A stretch of DNA of 64,000 bases from RGEC01 sp964626685 (GCA_964626685.1 CAZVJY010000009.1:1-64000), one strand, 5' to 3'. Shown: positions 16,687 through 25,315, numbered from the stretch's first letter. Numbers and translations: made by a program. The notes: generated by a model not told the origin, from the sequence alone.

Positions 16687-17667
16687 TTGCTTACCGATAG
16701 TTTCCATAGACCACATCAGTATTTGCGCATTTCGCTCACAGATGCCTGCAATCTGCGCTGCTTTTATTGCATGCCGGATGAGGAGGTCCTGTGTACACCG
16801 CATCATCGGCTCATGCAAACCGATGAGATTGTTGCACTGGCAAAAACGTTTGTAGGTCTTGGAGTGAATAAAATTAGGCTAACCGGCGGTGAGCCGCTTG
16901 TTCGTAAAGAGTTTCCCGAAATTGTTAAGGAACTGTCGAAGTTGTCGGTGCAATTAACGCTCACAAGCAATGGTGTGTTTCTGGACAAGCATCTTGAATT
17001 GCTGAATGAATGCGGTGTTCGCGGCATCAACATCAGTTTGGATACCCTAAACCGTGAAAAGTTTTTATTGCTGACAAAAAGAGATAATCTTGAAGCTGTT
17101 AAAACCAACATCAATAGAGCTTTGGAGCAGGGGTTGCATGTGAAAATCAACATGGTGGTGATGAAAGGGATCAACGAAAACGAGCTTAGTGATTTTGCAG
17201 AATGGAGCGTGCACTTGCCTGTACACATTCGGTTTATTGAGTTTATGCCATTTACGGGTAACCAATGGCACCACGAAAAGGTGTTTACACGAGACCAAAT
17301 CCTGCAAAACATCGCCAAAAAATTTGATTTTATTCCGCTGGGCAAGGTACCCCATGAAACCGCCCATAAATATTTTGTAAAAGGGGCAAAAGGCAGTTTT
17401 GCCATCATCAGTACTATGAGTCATCCATTTTGTGGCGATTGCAACAGGCTGAGGCTTACGGCGGACGGCAAGATGCGGAATTGCCTTTTTGCCACCCACG
17501 AAACCGATTTGCTCACAGCGCTTCGAAACGGGCAACCTGTGGAACCCCTCATTATCGAAAACTTAAAACAAAAGAAGGAAAAACTGGGCGGGCAATTTGA
17601 TGAGCAGTTCGAGAAAATACAGCCTGAAACCTTGCAAAACCGCAGTATGATAGCCATTGGAGGATGA
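16687..17667 (+). CDS. moaA: GTP 3',8-cyclase (radical SAM), TTG start
   Basis: Converts GTP to 3',8-cyclo-GTP, the first Moco step. Radical-SAM cysteines are C21, C25 and C28 (CNLRCFYC). The second iron-sulfur cluster is FCGDC...C near the C terminus, and the tail ends in the family Gly-Gly (AIGG). No ATG fits: in-frame ATGs lie far upstream, inside mobA. TTG 16687 begins MLTDSFHRPHQYLRISL, matches family N termini, gives 326 aa (E. coli 329), and lies 5 nt after a -7 box. It overlaps moeA by 4 nt. Confidence 0.93.
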   Translation: MLTDSFHRPHQYLRISLTDACNLRCFYCMPDEEVLCTPHHRLMQTDEIVALAKTFVGLGVNKIRLTGGEPLVRKEFPEIVKELSKLSVQLTLTSNGVFLDKHLELLNECGVRGINISLDTLNREKFLLLTKRDNLEAVKTNINRALEQGLHVKINMVVMKGINENELSDFAEWSVHLPVHIRFIEFMPFTGNQWHHEKVFTRDQILQNIAKKFDFIPLGKVPHETAHKYFVKGAKGSFAIISTMSHPFCGDCNRLRLTADGKMRNCLFATHETDLLTALRNGQPVEPLIIENLKQKKEKLGGQFDEQFEKIQPETLQNRSMIAIGG

Positions 17668-18839
17668 TAACTACAGAACAGGCCGCCGAATTGCTGGGAG
17701 GTAATCCATTGCCGCTAAAAAGCCGAACCATTCCGCTTTTTGAGGCTGCAAATATGTATTGTGCGGAGCCGGTTGCTGCCAAAGTGGCTGTTCCGCCGTT
17801 TGATAACTCTGCCATGGATGGCTACGCTTTCCGCTGGGCTGATTTTCATCCCCAAAATCCGATGAAAATAACAGGGGAGGTTCCTGCAGGTGCAACTGCA
17901 GTTAAAAGCATAGAAAAATGCAATGCCGTGCGCATCTTCACGGGTGCCATGGTTCCTGAAGGTGCCGATACCGTGGTGATGCAGGAAAAAACCCAAGTAG
18001 AGGAAGGGCTGTTGTGGATAGATGACGATAATCTTAGGTTGGGCGGTAATGTGCGCAAAGCCGGATCGCAGTCGGCACTTGGAGATATTTTGCTGCAATC
18101 CGGTCAAAAACTAACCCCCGGCGCCATGGGTTTGCTGGCTTCTGCCGGCGTTTCGGAGGTTTGTGTGTGGGAAATGCCCTCGGTGAGCGTGGTGGTGACC
18201 GGTAACGAAATTGTGACACCCGGGAAGCCCCTGTTGCCGGGGCAGGTATACGAATGCAACAGCTACAGTTTGCTGAGTGCCTTGTCACAGATGGGAATCA
18301 AAGCCAATTTGTTTTACGCATCGGATACAACCGCTGACTTACGCCAGCAGCTGGAAACGGCTATGGAAACCTCTGATCTGGTATTGATAACAGGCGGTGT
18401 TTCGGTAGGGGATTACGACCTAGTTGTGCCAACCCTTAAAGATCTTGGCGTGGATTGTATCTTTCACAAACTGAAACAAAAGCCTGCCAAACCTTTCTAT
18501 TTTGGCACCAAAGGAGAGAAACGCATATTTGGTTTGCCCGGCAATCCTGCTTCGGTGCTTACCTGCTGGTATGCCTGGATCAGACCATACATACTGAAAG
18601 CTGCAGGTGTTTCATCCGGTCATGTTTTTCAAACGGCCGTGCTTGAAAACGAATACCGTCAGAAATCCGGTTTGACCCATTTTGTGAAAGCTTTTCTGGA
18701 ATGCGGGAGCGTGCAGGTGCTGGAAGGGCAGGAGAGCTATCGGCTGGATGCCTTTGCGCATGCCAATTGTTTTATCAAAACGGATGCAGAAACGGAGATT
18801 TTGCAACCCGGCGAAATCGTGCATATAATTCTGTTTTAA
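17664..18839 (+). CDS. moeA: Molybdopterin molybdenumtransferase
   Basis: Inserts molybdate into adenylylated molybdopterin. The 391-aa protein shows the MoeA landmarks PPFDNSAMDGYA, FTGAMVPEGADTVVMQE, the MoCF domain (VVVTGNEIVTPG, ITGGVSVGDYD) and FGLPGNPASVL; a C-terminal beta domain follows. It is coupled to moaA by an ATGA overlap and is followed after 3 nt by the TSUP gene. Confidence 0.95.
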   Translation: MITTEQAAELLGGNPLPLKSRTIPLFEAANMYCAEPVAAKVAVPPFDNSAMDGYAFRWADFHPQNPMKITGEVPAGATAVKSIEKCNAVRIFTGAMVPEGADTVVMQEKTQVEEGLLWIDDDNLRLGGNVRKAGSQSALGDILLQSGQKLTPGAMGLLASAGVSEVCVWEMPSVSVVVTGNEIVTPGKPLLPGQVYECNSYSLLSALSQMGIKANLFYASDTTADLRQQLETAMETSDLVLITGGVSVGDYDLVVPTLKDLGVDCIFHKLKQKPAKPFYFGTKGEKRIFGLPGNPASVLTCWYAWIRPYILKAAGVSSGHVFQTAVLENEYRQKSGLTHFVKAFLECGSVQVLEGQESYRLDAFAHANCFIKTDAETEILQPGEIVHIILF

Positions 18840-18842
18840 GTT

Positions 18843-19568
18843 ATGGATACACAGTTGATGCTCATTGGTTTTGCCCTGGTGGCATTTCTTTATGCCGGGG
18901 TAGGACACGGCGGTGGCAGCGGGTATCTGGCTGTAATGGCACTTTGCAGTTACTACGGATACCTGACACGACCTGACGCACTGGTTTTGAACCTGGTGGT
19001 TTCAGGTATGGCATTCTTGCAATTTCAAAAGGGCGGTTATTTCAAGCTGCGCGATTTTATCTGGCTGGCCGGATTTTCTGTTCCCATGGCCTTTTTAGGC
19101 GGATTAACCCCGATAGAAGATGCTTTGTACAAAAAGATTCTGGGTGTGATGCTGATGTCGGCATCGGTACTCATGGTTTTCAGGCCTGCCGAGCCCCATA
19201 AAATCAGTGAAATGCCGCAAATTGCTGCTGCAATAATTGGTTCCGTCATTGGTTATGCAAGTGGCCTTACCGGCATTGGAGGCGGGGTTTGGCTTTCTCC
19301 GATTTTATTGCTGGCCGGCTGGGCCGGACAAAAACAAACCGCAGCACTGAGTTCGGCATTCATTTTTGTAAACAGCCTGAGTGGCTTGCTGGGCTGGGTG
19401 AAATCAGATCAACCCTGGGATCAAAATCTACCCGTTATGATGGGCGTTGTTTTGTTGTTTGGCAGTTTGGGTGCTTGGCTGGGAGCCGCAAAATATCAGT
19501 CAAAGGCCATGAAATGGCTACTGGCAGTGGTGCTGGGTATTGCATCATTAAAATTACTGATGGTTTAA
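18843..19568 (+). CDS. TSUP (TauE/SafE) family membrane exporter
   Basis: A 241-aa inner-membrane protein with about seven to eight hydrophobic helices and the two internal-repeat motifs of the family: GVGHGGGSGYLAVMAL near the N terminus and GLTGIGGGVWLSPILLL in the middle. Family members export sulfite or organosulfonates, and some are placed with molybdenum genes. Here it is 3 nt after moeA and so in the Moco operon. The substrate may be a sulfur anion or oxyanion; that is inferred from context. It shares TTAA with the convergent DUF4328 stop. Confidence 0.85.
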   Translation: MDTQLMLIGFALVAFLYAGVGHGGGSGYLAVMALCSYYGYLTRPDALVLNLVVSGMAFLQFQKGGYFKLRDFIWLAGFSVPMAFLGGLTPIEDALYKKILGVMLMSASVLMVFRPAEPHKISEMPQIAAAIIGSVIGYASGLTGIGGGVWLSPILLLAGWAGQKQTAALSSAFIFVNSLSGLLGWVKSDQPWDQNLPVMMGVVLLFGSLGAWLGAAKYQSKAMKWLLAVVLGIASLKLLMV

Positions 19569-20257
19569 TTTTCCGGCATTTCCTCGTCGAAAAACGCTTT
19601 GGCACTGTTGCTTTCTTCTGTTAAAAGCAGAGGTTCCACTGAGGCATAATCCCGAACCACCTTTATGGCCAATAAAGCCGTTGCCAGGCCCCAGCCGGTG
19701 GCTACCATATCGAACAATGAGGCATTGATAAATTCAACCATGCTTTCTGCTTTGGTCGTTAGCTGGTAGGAGATTCTTCCCAAAATATTGTTCAAAATCC
19801 ACGCAAACCACCAGATACCTAAAACATCCAATCTCAGGGGTTGGGCATTGAACGGGTTTTTTACACTGAGGATTTTGTTTGCTGTTTGATACATCTCTTT
19901 CATTATTTGAAATGGCCTCCAAAGATTTAAAAATGGAACAAACCAACCGCCCGCAGCCCATCCATCGGTATATCGCATGTTCTCTTTTTGATTGAGATTG
20001 TAATATGCTCTGCGAAACCACATTATGAAGCTAATACCTGAGCCAATCCAGCCCAATATTTGCAAAACAGCGATTGCTCGTTGTCTCAGGTCATTCATGT
20101 TTGCCGAATTCATATCCACTTCTGCTCCATTACGCCAGCTGTTTATAAGTTGATACTCAAAAAAGCTAGAAACAAGACTTATAGCATACAGGCCAACAAT
20201 AATCCATAGAAAAACCTGGGTTATTTTCGCACGTTGTTTATTGGGTTTGAAATTCAT
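19565..20257 (-). CDS. DUF4328-type membrane protein
   Basis: A 230-aa protein with about five hydrophobic segments and the DUF4328 hallmark GWAAGGWFVPFLNLWRPFQ in the middle. The termini are polar. It interrupts the Moco block on the opposite strand and has its own imperfect -7 box (TAAAATTG at 20265-20272, 7 nt before ATG). I see nothing that ties it to cofactor synthesis. Function unknown. Confidence 0.8.
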   Translation of the reverse strand: MNFKPNKQRAKITQVFLWIIVGLYAISLVSSFFEYQLINSWRNGAEVDMNSANMNDLRQRAIAVLQILGWIGSGISFIMWFRRAYYNLNQKENMRYTDGWAAGGWFVPFLNLWRPFQIMKEMYQTANKILSVKNPFNAQPLRLDVLGIWWFAWILNNILGRISYQLTTKAESMVEFINASLFDMVATGWGLATALLAIKVVRDYASVEPLLLTEESNSAKAFFDEEMPEN

Positions 20258-20316
20258 AGTCTGACAATTTTACGGACTAATCACCACAATCACAAGAACG
20301 AATTATGAAAGGGTTT

Positions 20317-20324
20317 TATCTTCG
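20317..20324 (+). promoter_or_regulatory. -7 box TATCTTCG of moaCB
   Basis: TAnnTTYG variant, 5 nt before ATG 20330. Confidence 0.5.
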
Positions 20325-20329
20325 CCCAC

Positions 20330-21244
20330 ATGAACGACATCACCCATAAGATAACCACCCTGCGCACCGCCACTGCTGAGGCAGTGGTGAGGGCCGGAAA
20401 GGTTGAAACCCTTGAAGCCATTAAAAACAAAGCTGTACCCAAGGGTGATGTATTTGAATTTTCGCGCGCTGCAGCACTGTTTGCAGTGAAAAACACCGCC
20501 CATGTTATTCCAGACTGTCATCCACTGCCGGTAGAATCCTGCAAGGTGGAATTTTCTGTAGACGATATTGGGATTCATATACGGGTAGAAGTGAAAGCCA
20601 TTTACCGCACGGGCGTGGAAGTAGAAGCCATGCATGGCGCCGCCATTGCAGCCTTAACCATGTATGATATGCTGAAGCCCATTGATAAAAATGTGGAAAT
20701 TCAGCACATTCGTCTGGTTGCTAAAAAGGGTGGTAAATCCGATTATACTGATATACCTAAGCGTAAAATCAATGCGATGGTGGTGGTGTGCAGCGATACC
20801 ATTTCCAAGGGTAACAAAGAAGACAAAGCAGGCAAATCCATCATTAACAGGCTGGAACAATACGGCATTTCTATAACAGTATATTCCATTATTCCCGATG
20901 AGCCCAAAGATATTGCCCGCAAGGCAGAACTGGCCAGCCAAAGCGGATTTGATTTGCTTATTTACACCGGAGGAACCGGCCTTTCAAAGCGCGATGTAAC
21001 TCCCGAAACCATTCTGCCCATGCTGGATCGGGAAGTTCCCGGCATCATGGAAGCGGCACGCAAATACGGACAGGAGCGTATGCCCTATGCCATGGTAAGC
21101 CGCGGTGTGGCCGGCTATATCGGCAACACTCTGATCCTTACCTTGCCCGGAAGTATAAGAGGGGCGGAAGAAAGCATGGATGCGCTGTTTCCTTATGTGC
21201 TACACCTGTTTCGTGTGGCCGATGGTGGCAGGCATGATGCCTGA
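20330..21244 (+). CDS. moaCB: Bifunctional MoaC-MoaB fusion
   Basis: The N-terminal ~150 residues are MoaC, which makes cyclic pyranopterin monophosphate from 3',8-cyclo-GTP: KGDVFEFSRAAALFAVKNT, the PDCHPLPV motif and EVEAMHGAAIAALTMYDM. The C-terminal ~150 residues are MoaB/MogA-type, which adenylylates molybdopterin: VVCSDTISKG, YTGGTGLSKRDVTPE, TLPGSIRGAEE. Such MoaCB fusions are known in several phyla. It supplies the activities otherwise missing from the block, so MoaA, MoaC, MoaD, MoaE, MoaB/Mog-type, MoeA, MoeB, MobA and FdhD are all present. Confidence 0.94.
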   Translation: MNDITHKITTLRTATAEAVVRAGKVETLEAIKNKAVPKGDVFEFSRAAALFAVKNTAHVIPDCHPLPVESCKVEFSVDDIGIHIRVEVKAIYRTGVEVEAMHGAAIAALTMYDMLKPIDKNVEIQHIRLVAKKGGKSDYTDIPKRKINAMVVVCSDTISKGNKEDKAGKSIINRLEQYGISITVYSIIPDEPKDIARKAELASQSGFDLLIYTGGTGLSKRDVTPETILPMLDREVPGIMEAARKYGQERMPYAMVSRGVAGYIGNTLILTLPGSIRGAEESMDALFPYVLHLFRVADGGRHDA

Positions 21245-21248
21245 TTAT

Positions 21249-21283
21249 GACAAATTGGCGGATAATTTGTCGGCATGCTGACA
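21249..21283. repeat. Overlapping dyads upstream of groES
   Basis: A perfect 8-bp inverted repeat, GACAAATT (21249-21256) and AATTTGTC (21264-21271), overlaps a near-perfect 16-bp palindrome, TGTCGGCATGCTGACA (21268-21283; 14 of 16 positions symmetric). No T run follows, so it is not a terminator of moaCB. It lies about 40-75 nt upstream of the TTGGCAC element, where an activator site would be expected. Confidence 0.55.
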
Positions 21284-21323
21284 TATTTACCTCAATATAC
21301 GAAAAAAAAGTCATGTTTTCAAA

Positions 21324-21340
21324 TTGGCACAGGTTTGGAC
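21324..21340 (+). promoter_or_regulatory. TTGGCAC promoter-like element of groESL
   Basis: TTGGCACA, then six bases, then GAC. TTGGCAC equals the -24 half of sigma-54 promoters; the -12 half is imperfect (TGGA where TTGC is expected at the right spacing). The same TTGGCACA-N6-GAC occurs before lon at 58866-58882. No TAnnTTTG precedes groES. Confidence 0.5.
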
Positions 21341-21376
21341 TATGCAGGGTCATACAACCAAAAAATATATAATTGT

Positions 21377-21652
21377 ATGTCAGTAAACGTTAAACCTCTG
21401 GCCGACAGGGTTCTGGTAGAACCCCTCGCAGCCGAACAAAAGACTGCAGGTGGTATCATTATCCCCGATACCGCTAAGGAAAAACCCCAAAAAGGCACTG
21501 TAGTTGCCGTGGGTGAAGGTAAAAAAGATGAGCCTATGACCGTAAAGGTGGGCGACACTGTTCTTTACGGCAAGTATGCCGGTACCGAAATCAACGTGGA
21601 AGGTAAAGATTACCTCATCATGCGTGAAAGTGACATTTTCGCAATTATCTAA
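21377..21652 (+). CDS. groES: Co-chaperonin GroES
   Basis: The 91-aa lid of the GroEL folding chamber. The sequence VKPLADRVLVEPL, the mobile loop around KTAGGIIIPDTAKEK, and GDTVLYGKYAGTEI are typical. The reading frame extends to 21275, but ATG 21377 gives the family N terminus (MSVNVKPLADRV) and normal length. groEL follows after 15 nt. No CIRCE (HrcA) operator is visible upstream. Confidence 0.97.
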   Translation: MSVNVKPLADRVLVEPLAAEQKTAGGIIIPDTAKEKPQKGTVVAVGEGKKDEPMTVKVGDTVLYGKYAGTEINVEGKDYLIMRESDIFAII

Positions 21653-21667
21653 TCAATCTTACAAAAA

Positions 21668-23302
21668 ATGGCAAAGAAAATTGAATTCAATGTGACCGCC
21701 CGCGAAGGTTTGAAGCGCGGTGTGGATGCTTTGGCAAACGCAGTAAAAGTAACCCTGGGTCCCAAAGGCCGTAATGTGGTTATCGACAAAAAATTCGGTG
21801 CACCTCAGATTACCAAAGATGGTGTATCCGTAGCAAAAGAAATTGAACTGAAAGATCCCGTGGAAAACATGGGTGCCCAGATGCTCAAGGAAGTGGCCAG
21901 CAAAACCGCCGATATCGCAGGTGATGGAACCACTACAGCTACTGTTTTGGCACAGGCCATCGTAACTGCAGGTTTGAAAAACGTAGCTGCCGGTGCCAAT
22001 CCCATGGACCTGAAGCGCGGTATCGACAAAGCTGTGAAGGCTGCCGTAGAAAATCTGGACAAAATGAGTCAGGCTGTGGGTGATGATAACTCAAAAATCG
22101 AACAGGTTGCCACTATCTCCGCCAACAACGACAATACCATTGGCAAACTTATTGCCGAAGCCATGAAAAAAGTGGGTAAAGATGGCGTTATCACTGTGGA
22201 AGAAGCCAAAGGTACCGACACGACCGTTGAAGTGGTGGAAGGTATGCAGTTTGACCGTGGCTACCTCAGCCCCTATTTTGTTACCAATGCAGATAAGATG
22301 GAAGCTGACCTCGAGAATGCTTACATTCTGATTTACGACAAAAAGGTTAGCACCATGAAGGATTTGCTGCCTGTGCTGGAAAAAGTAGTACAGACCGGTA
22401 AGCCCCTGTTGATTATTGCCGAGGATGTAGAAGGCGAAGCCCTGGCTACTTTGGTGGTAAACAAAATCCGTGGTGCCTTGAAAATAGCTGCTGTTAAAGC
22501 TCCCGGCTTTGGCGACCGCAGAAAAGAAATGTTGCAGGATATTGCCATCCTTACCGGTGGCAGTGTAATCAGCGAAGAGCAGGGCCGCAGGCTGGAAGAT
22601 GCTCAGCTGACCGACCTGGGTCGTGCCGAGAAAATTACCATTGACAAGGACAACACGACTATTGTAAATGGAGCAGGTGACAAGGCCGGTATTACCGCCC
22701 GTGTAAACCAGATCAAAGCCCAGATTGAAACCACCACCAGCGACTACGACCGTGAGAAACTGCAGGAGCGTTTGGCCAAGCTGGCCGGCGGTGTGGCTGT
22801 GCTATATATTGGTGCCGCTACCGAAGTGGAAATGAAAGAAAAGAAAGACCGCGTAGATGACGCTCTGCATGCAACACGTGCGGCTGTGGAAGAAGGTATC
22901 GTACCAGGCGGTGGTGTTAGCTTTATCCGTGCCATCAAGGCGCTGGAAGGCCTCACTGGCGACAACGAAGACGAAACAACAGGTATCGGTATCGTGCGTC
23001 GCGCACTTGAAGAGCCTCTGCGTCAAATTATTGCCAACGCCGGTGGCGAAGGCAGCATTGTGGTGCAGAAGGTAACTGAAGGCAGTGCCGATTTTGGTTA
23101 CAATGCCCGCACTGAGAAATACGAAAACCTGATTGCGGCCGGTGTTATCGATCCCAAGAAGGTAAGCCGTGTGGCTTTGGAAAACGCTGCCTCTATTGGC
23201 GGTATGATCCTCACCACCGAGTGTGTTCTTTCTGAAATCAAGGAAGACGAAAAGCCCCATTCTCATGGACCCGATATGGGTGGCATGGGCGGCATGATGT
23301 AA
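21668..23302 (+). CDS. groEL: Chaperonin GroEL
   Basis: A 544-aa ATP-dependent folding chamber subunit. It shows VTLGPKGRNVVIDK and the nucleotide motif GDGTTTATVLAQ near the N terminus, the apical domain with the helix region around LLPVLEKVVQTGKPLLIIAEDVEGEAL, and GAATEVEMKEKKDRVDDALHA. The C-terminal GGM tail is present as GPDMGGMGGMM. It is transcribed with groES and ends at a strong terminator. Confidence 0.98.
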   Translation: MAKKIEFNVTAREGLKRGVDALANAVKVTLGPKGRNVVIDKKFGAPQITKDGVSVAKEIELKDPVENMGAQMLKEVASKTADIAGDGTTTATVLAQAIVTAGLKNVAAGANPMDLKRGIDKAVKAAVENLDKMSQAVGDDNSKIEQVATISANNDNTIGKLIAEAMKKVGKDGVITVEEAKGTDTTVEVVEGMQFDRGYLSPYFVTNADKMEADLENAYILIYDKKVSTMKDLLPVLEKVVQTGKPLLIIAEDVEGEALATLVVNKIRGALKIAAVKAPGFGDRRKEMLQDIAILTGGSVISEEQGRRLEDAQLTDLGRAEKITIDKDNTTIVNGAGDKAGITARVNQIKAQIETTTSDYDREKLQERLAKLAGGVAVLYIGAATEVEMKEKKDRVDDALHATRAAVEEGIVPGGGVSFIRAIKALEGLTGDNEDETTGIGIVRRALEEPLRQIIANAGGEGSIVVQKVTEGSADFGYNARTEKYENLIAAGVIDPKKVSRVALENAASIGGMILTTECVLSEIKEDEKPHSHGPDMGGMGGMM

Positions 23303-23326
23303 GCATCAGCTGAAATATTAAAATAG

Positions 23327-23356
23327 AAAAAGGTCGCCATTGGGTGACCTTTTTTT
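23327..23356 (+). terminator. Intrinsic terminator after groEL
   Basis: A 12-bp stem (AAAAAGGTCGCC with GGTGACCTTTTT, including a G-U pair) closes an ATTG loop and is followed by more Ts. Confidence 0.85.
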
Positions 23357-23388
23357 ATGTAAAACAGATTCTTATTACCGTTGCAGGT

Positions 23389-23396
23389 TACCTTTG
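23389..23396 (+). promoter_or_regulatory. -7 box TACCTTTG of the 631-aa T9SS gene
   Basis: Perfect TAnnTTTG 4 nt before the GTG at 23401. It lies after the groEL terminator, so this gene is a separate unit. Confidence 0.6.
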
Positions 23397-23400
23397 CCCC

Positions 23401-25296
23401 GTGAAAAGGCTTTCACTGTTGTTGTTCGTATTGGTAACTATTCGATTTTTGTCGGCTCAGCCTTGCAAATCTATAAAAAACAAGCCCAAACAACTTACTA
23501 CCAAATGTATTAAAATCCACTCCATACTGGTGGATGCATGTGGTTCGCCAGAAGGGGAAAATGAAATTCTGCTTTTTTACACCGGAAATACCTCGCTTAC
23601 GCTGAGTAAGCTCAGCGCAAAATGGCCTAATGCCGGAAACAATTGGCTGGGCTTAACCCAAAATGCTGCTACCGCAAAAAAAGTATCCGATATTAATGCT
23701 ACCATCGCGGGTTGCGGCAAATTGATTGAACCTCTAGCCGGTATTATTCCTGCAAACAAGCAGGTCTATTTGTTCACATCCACCAATTTTATTGTAGGTT
23801 CCAATCAGTTCACCAACCTATCGGATACCGCGTATGCCATTTTTCAAAAATCAGGCAATACTGCCGGACATTTTGCCAATTACTCCACACCTTCGGGGTT
23901 GCGCACCACCATTTTATCTGTTGCCGGGTCCTGCAGCGATACCGCAATTTATGACAAAGTGAAACTGGTTAAGCAAAATAGAACTGTGGGTGCCGAAGAT
24001 GGCGGATATGTGAATTTTGATAGTCTGGGTGGTGCAACCTACCTAAATGATGGCTGTAACGCCCCTGTTGATCCTCCGAAAGTAAACGCCCAAATCACCA
24101 ACGGCAGCAGTTTTTGTCCGGGGGATTCCGTCATGCTAAAAGGATCTGTTTCCGGCGGCCTTTGTTTTGTGTGGCGCGCCAAAACTGGTCAGTTCTCAGA
24201 TTCCACAACCCTGACAACCGTATACTATCCCAATTATGCCAATCCATCTGCGCCCGAACTATGGCTTTTTAGCTGCAACAGCAGTATCAAAGCAGTGGTT
24301 AATATAAACATCAAACCACAGCAGCCGGTTTCTGCAGGGAAAGACACAATGGTCTGCTCTGGCAATACCATCGTGCTGAAAATGCGCTCCGGTTCCGGCC
24401 CTGTGCTTTGGAAGCCGCTGGATGGTTCCGGTATTATCCAGAATCCTACGGCAGTTTCTACAACGTATTTGCCTTCTACTGCAGATACTGCTGTTAAATT
24501 TGTTTTACAGGCATTCAACGGCTGCAAGTCCGCCAATGATACCTTTAAGGCGGTGTTTATTCAGAAAATCAAACCCGATTTTCAACTTTCAGATTCTGTG
24601 GTTTGCCGTAATGCCGATTCGGTGTTTTTGTTGCCTTTGAATAAGGGCGGTGTTTTCAGCGGACTCACATTTTCTGCTACACCAGCATATTGGCCGTCTG
24701 TTCCAGGCAGGTACAGAATTGTATATGTTACCCAAAACCGCGGATGCAAGGATTCTGCAGTAAAATATCTGCTGGTGAACCCTAATCCCAATGCGCTGTT
24801 TGATTTGTTACCCGGTGATACTGTAAAAACAGGGTCGGTTGTAAAAGCAATACCACGTCAAACGGGCGCATACCGACATGTGTGGAGTATAGCCGGCAAT
24901 GTTGTTACATGGCCATTTGCACCCGCTAAGGAAGGTCGTTACAGGGTATTACATACCATCACTGATTCGATCACCGGTTGTTCAGATACCGCTTCTGTTG
25001 TGCTAATCGTTATCGGAGATGAAGATATTCGCATGGCAAATGTGTTTACACCCAATGGTGACAGCCTTAATGATGTGTTTAACTTTGTGGGCAGCGGCAT
25101 TAGGAATTCAAATCTTAAGATTTTTAACCGCTGGGGTGAAAAACTCTTTGAAAGCGACGATCAGCGACACGGCTGGAATGGTAAGACATACGGCGGGGTT
25201 ATCTGCCCTGAAGGCGTTTATTTCTGGCAAATGTATGTGCAGATGCAAAGCGGTAAAAAATCTTATTATTCCGGCACAGTGACCTTGCTGCGATAA
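23401..25296 (+). CDS. T9SS cargo protein with type B C-terminal domain
   Basis: A 631-aa exported protein starting at GTG 23401: signal peptide VKRLSLLLFVL...FLSAQ with cleavage near AQ-P. Residues ~25-215 form a Cys-containing domain (ILVDACGSPEGENEILLF, YLNDGCNAP) seen at the start of many Bacteroidota surface proteins and resembling a lamin-tail-like beta sandwich. Two to three Ig/PKD-like units follow (GDSVMLKGS, AGKDTMVCSGNTIVL). The last ~85 residues are the CHU_C/TIGR04131 type B T9SS signal (ANVFTPNGDSLNDVF, FNRWGEKLFES, CPEGVYFW). The upstream ATG at 23344 would place the start inside the groEL terminator. Function unknown. Confidence 0.85.
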   Translation: MKRLSLLLFVLVTIRFLSAQPCKSIKNKPKQLTTKCIKIHSILVDACGSPEGENEILLFYTGNTSLTLSKLSAKWPNAGNNWLGLTQNAATAKKVSDINATIAGCGKLIEPLAGIIPANKQVYLFTSTNFIVGSNQFTNLSDTAYAIFQKSGNTAGHFANYSTPSGLRTTILSVAGSCSDTAIYDKVKLVKQNRTVGAEDGGYVNFDSLGGATYLNDGCNAPVDPPKVNAQITNGSSFCPGDSVMLKGSVSGGLCFVWRAKTGQFSDSTTLTTVYYPNYANPSAPELWLFSCNSSIKAVVNINIKPQQPVSAGKDTMVCSGNTIVLKMRSGSGPVLWKPLDGSGIIQNPTAVSTTYLPSTADTAVKFVLQAFNGCKSANDTFKAVFIQKIKPDFQLSDSVVCRNADSVFLLPLNKGGVFSGLTFSATPAYWPSVPGRYRIVYVTQNRGCKDSAVKYLLVNPNPNALFDLLPGDTVKTGSVVKAIPRQTGAYRHVWSIAGNVVTWPFAPAKEGRYRVLHTITDSITGCSDTASVVLIVIGDEDIRMANVFTPNGDSLNDVFNFVGSGIRNSNLKIFNRWGEKLFESDDQRHGWNGKTYGGVICPEGVYFWQMYVQMQSGKKSYYSGTVTLLR

Positions 25297-25303
25297 TCCT
25301 GTC

Positions 25304-25311
25304 TATCTTCG
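25304..25311 (+). promoter_or_regulatory. -7 box TATCTTCG of ruvX-def-ubiA
   Basis: TAnnTTYG variant, 4 nt before ATG 25316. Confidence 0.5.
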
Positions 25312-25315
25312 CATC

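Noticed and set aside
21249..21271. Terminator of moaCB.
   Set aside because: The inverted repeat has no T run and low GC; regulatory dyad is more likely.
21275..21376. A 34-residue N-terminal extension of GroES.
   Set aside because: GroES is about 90-97 aa and starts at the MSVNVKPLADRV equivalent; the extension covers the TTGGCAC element.
21245..21376. CIRCE/HrcA operator before groES.
   Set aside because: No TTAGCACTC-N9-GAGTGCTAA or near match found.
22333..22965. Long antisense frames inside groEL and other conserved genes.
   Set aside because: These are shadows of strongly biased codon use on the true strand; none has a plausible protein.
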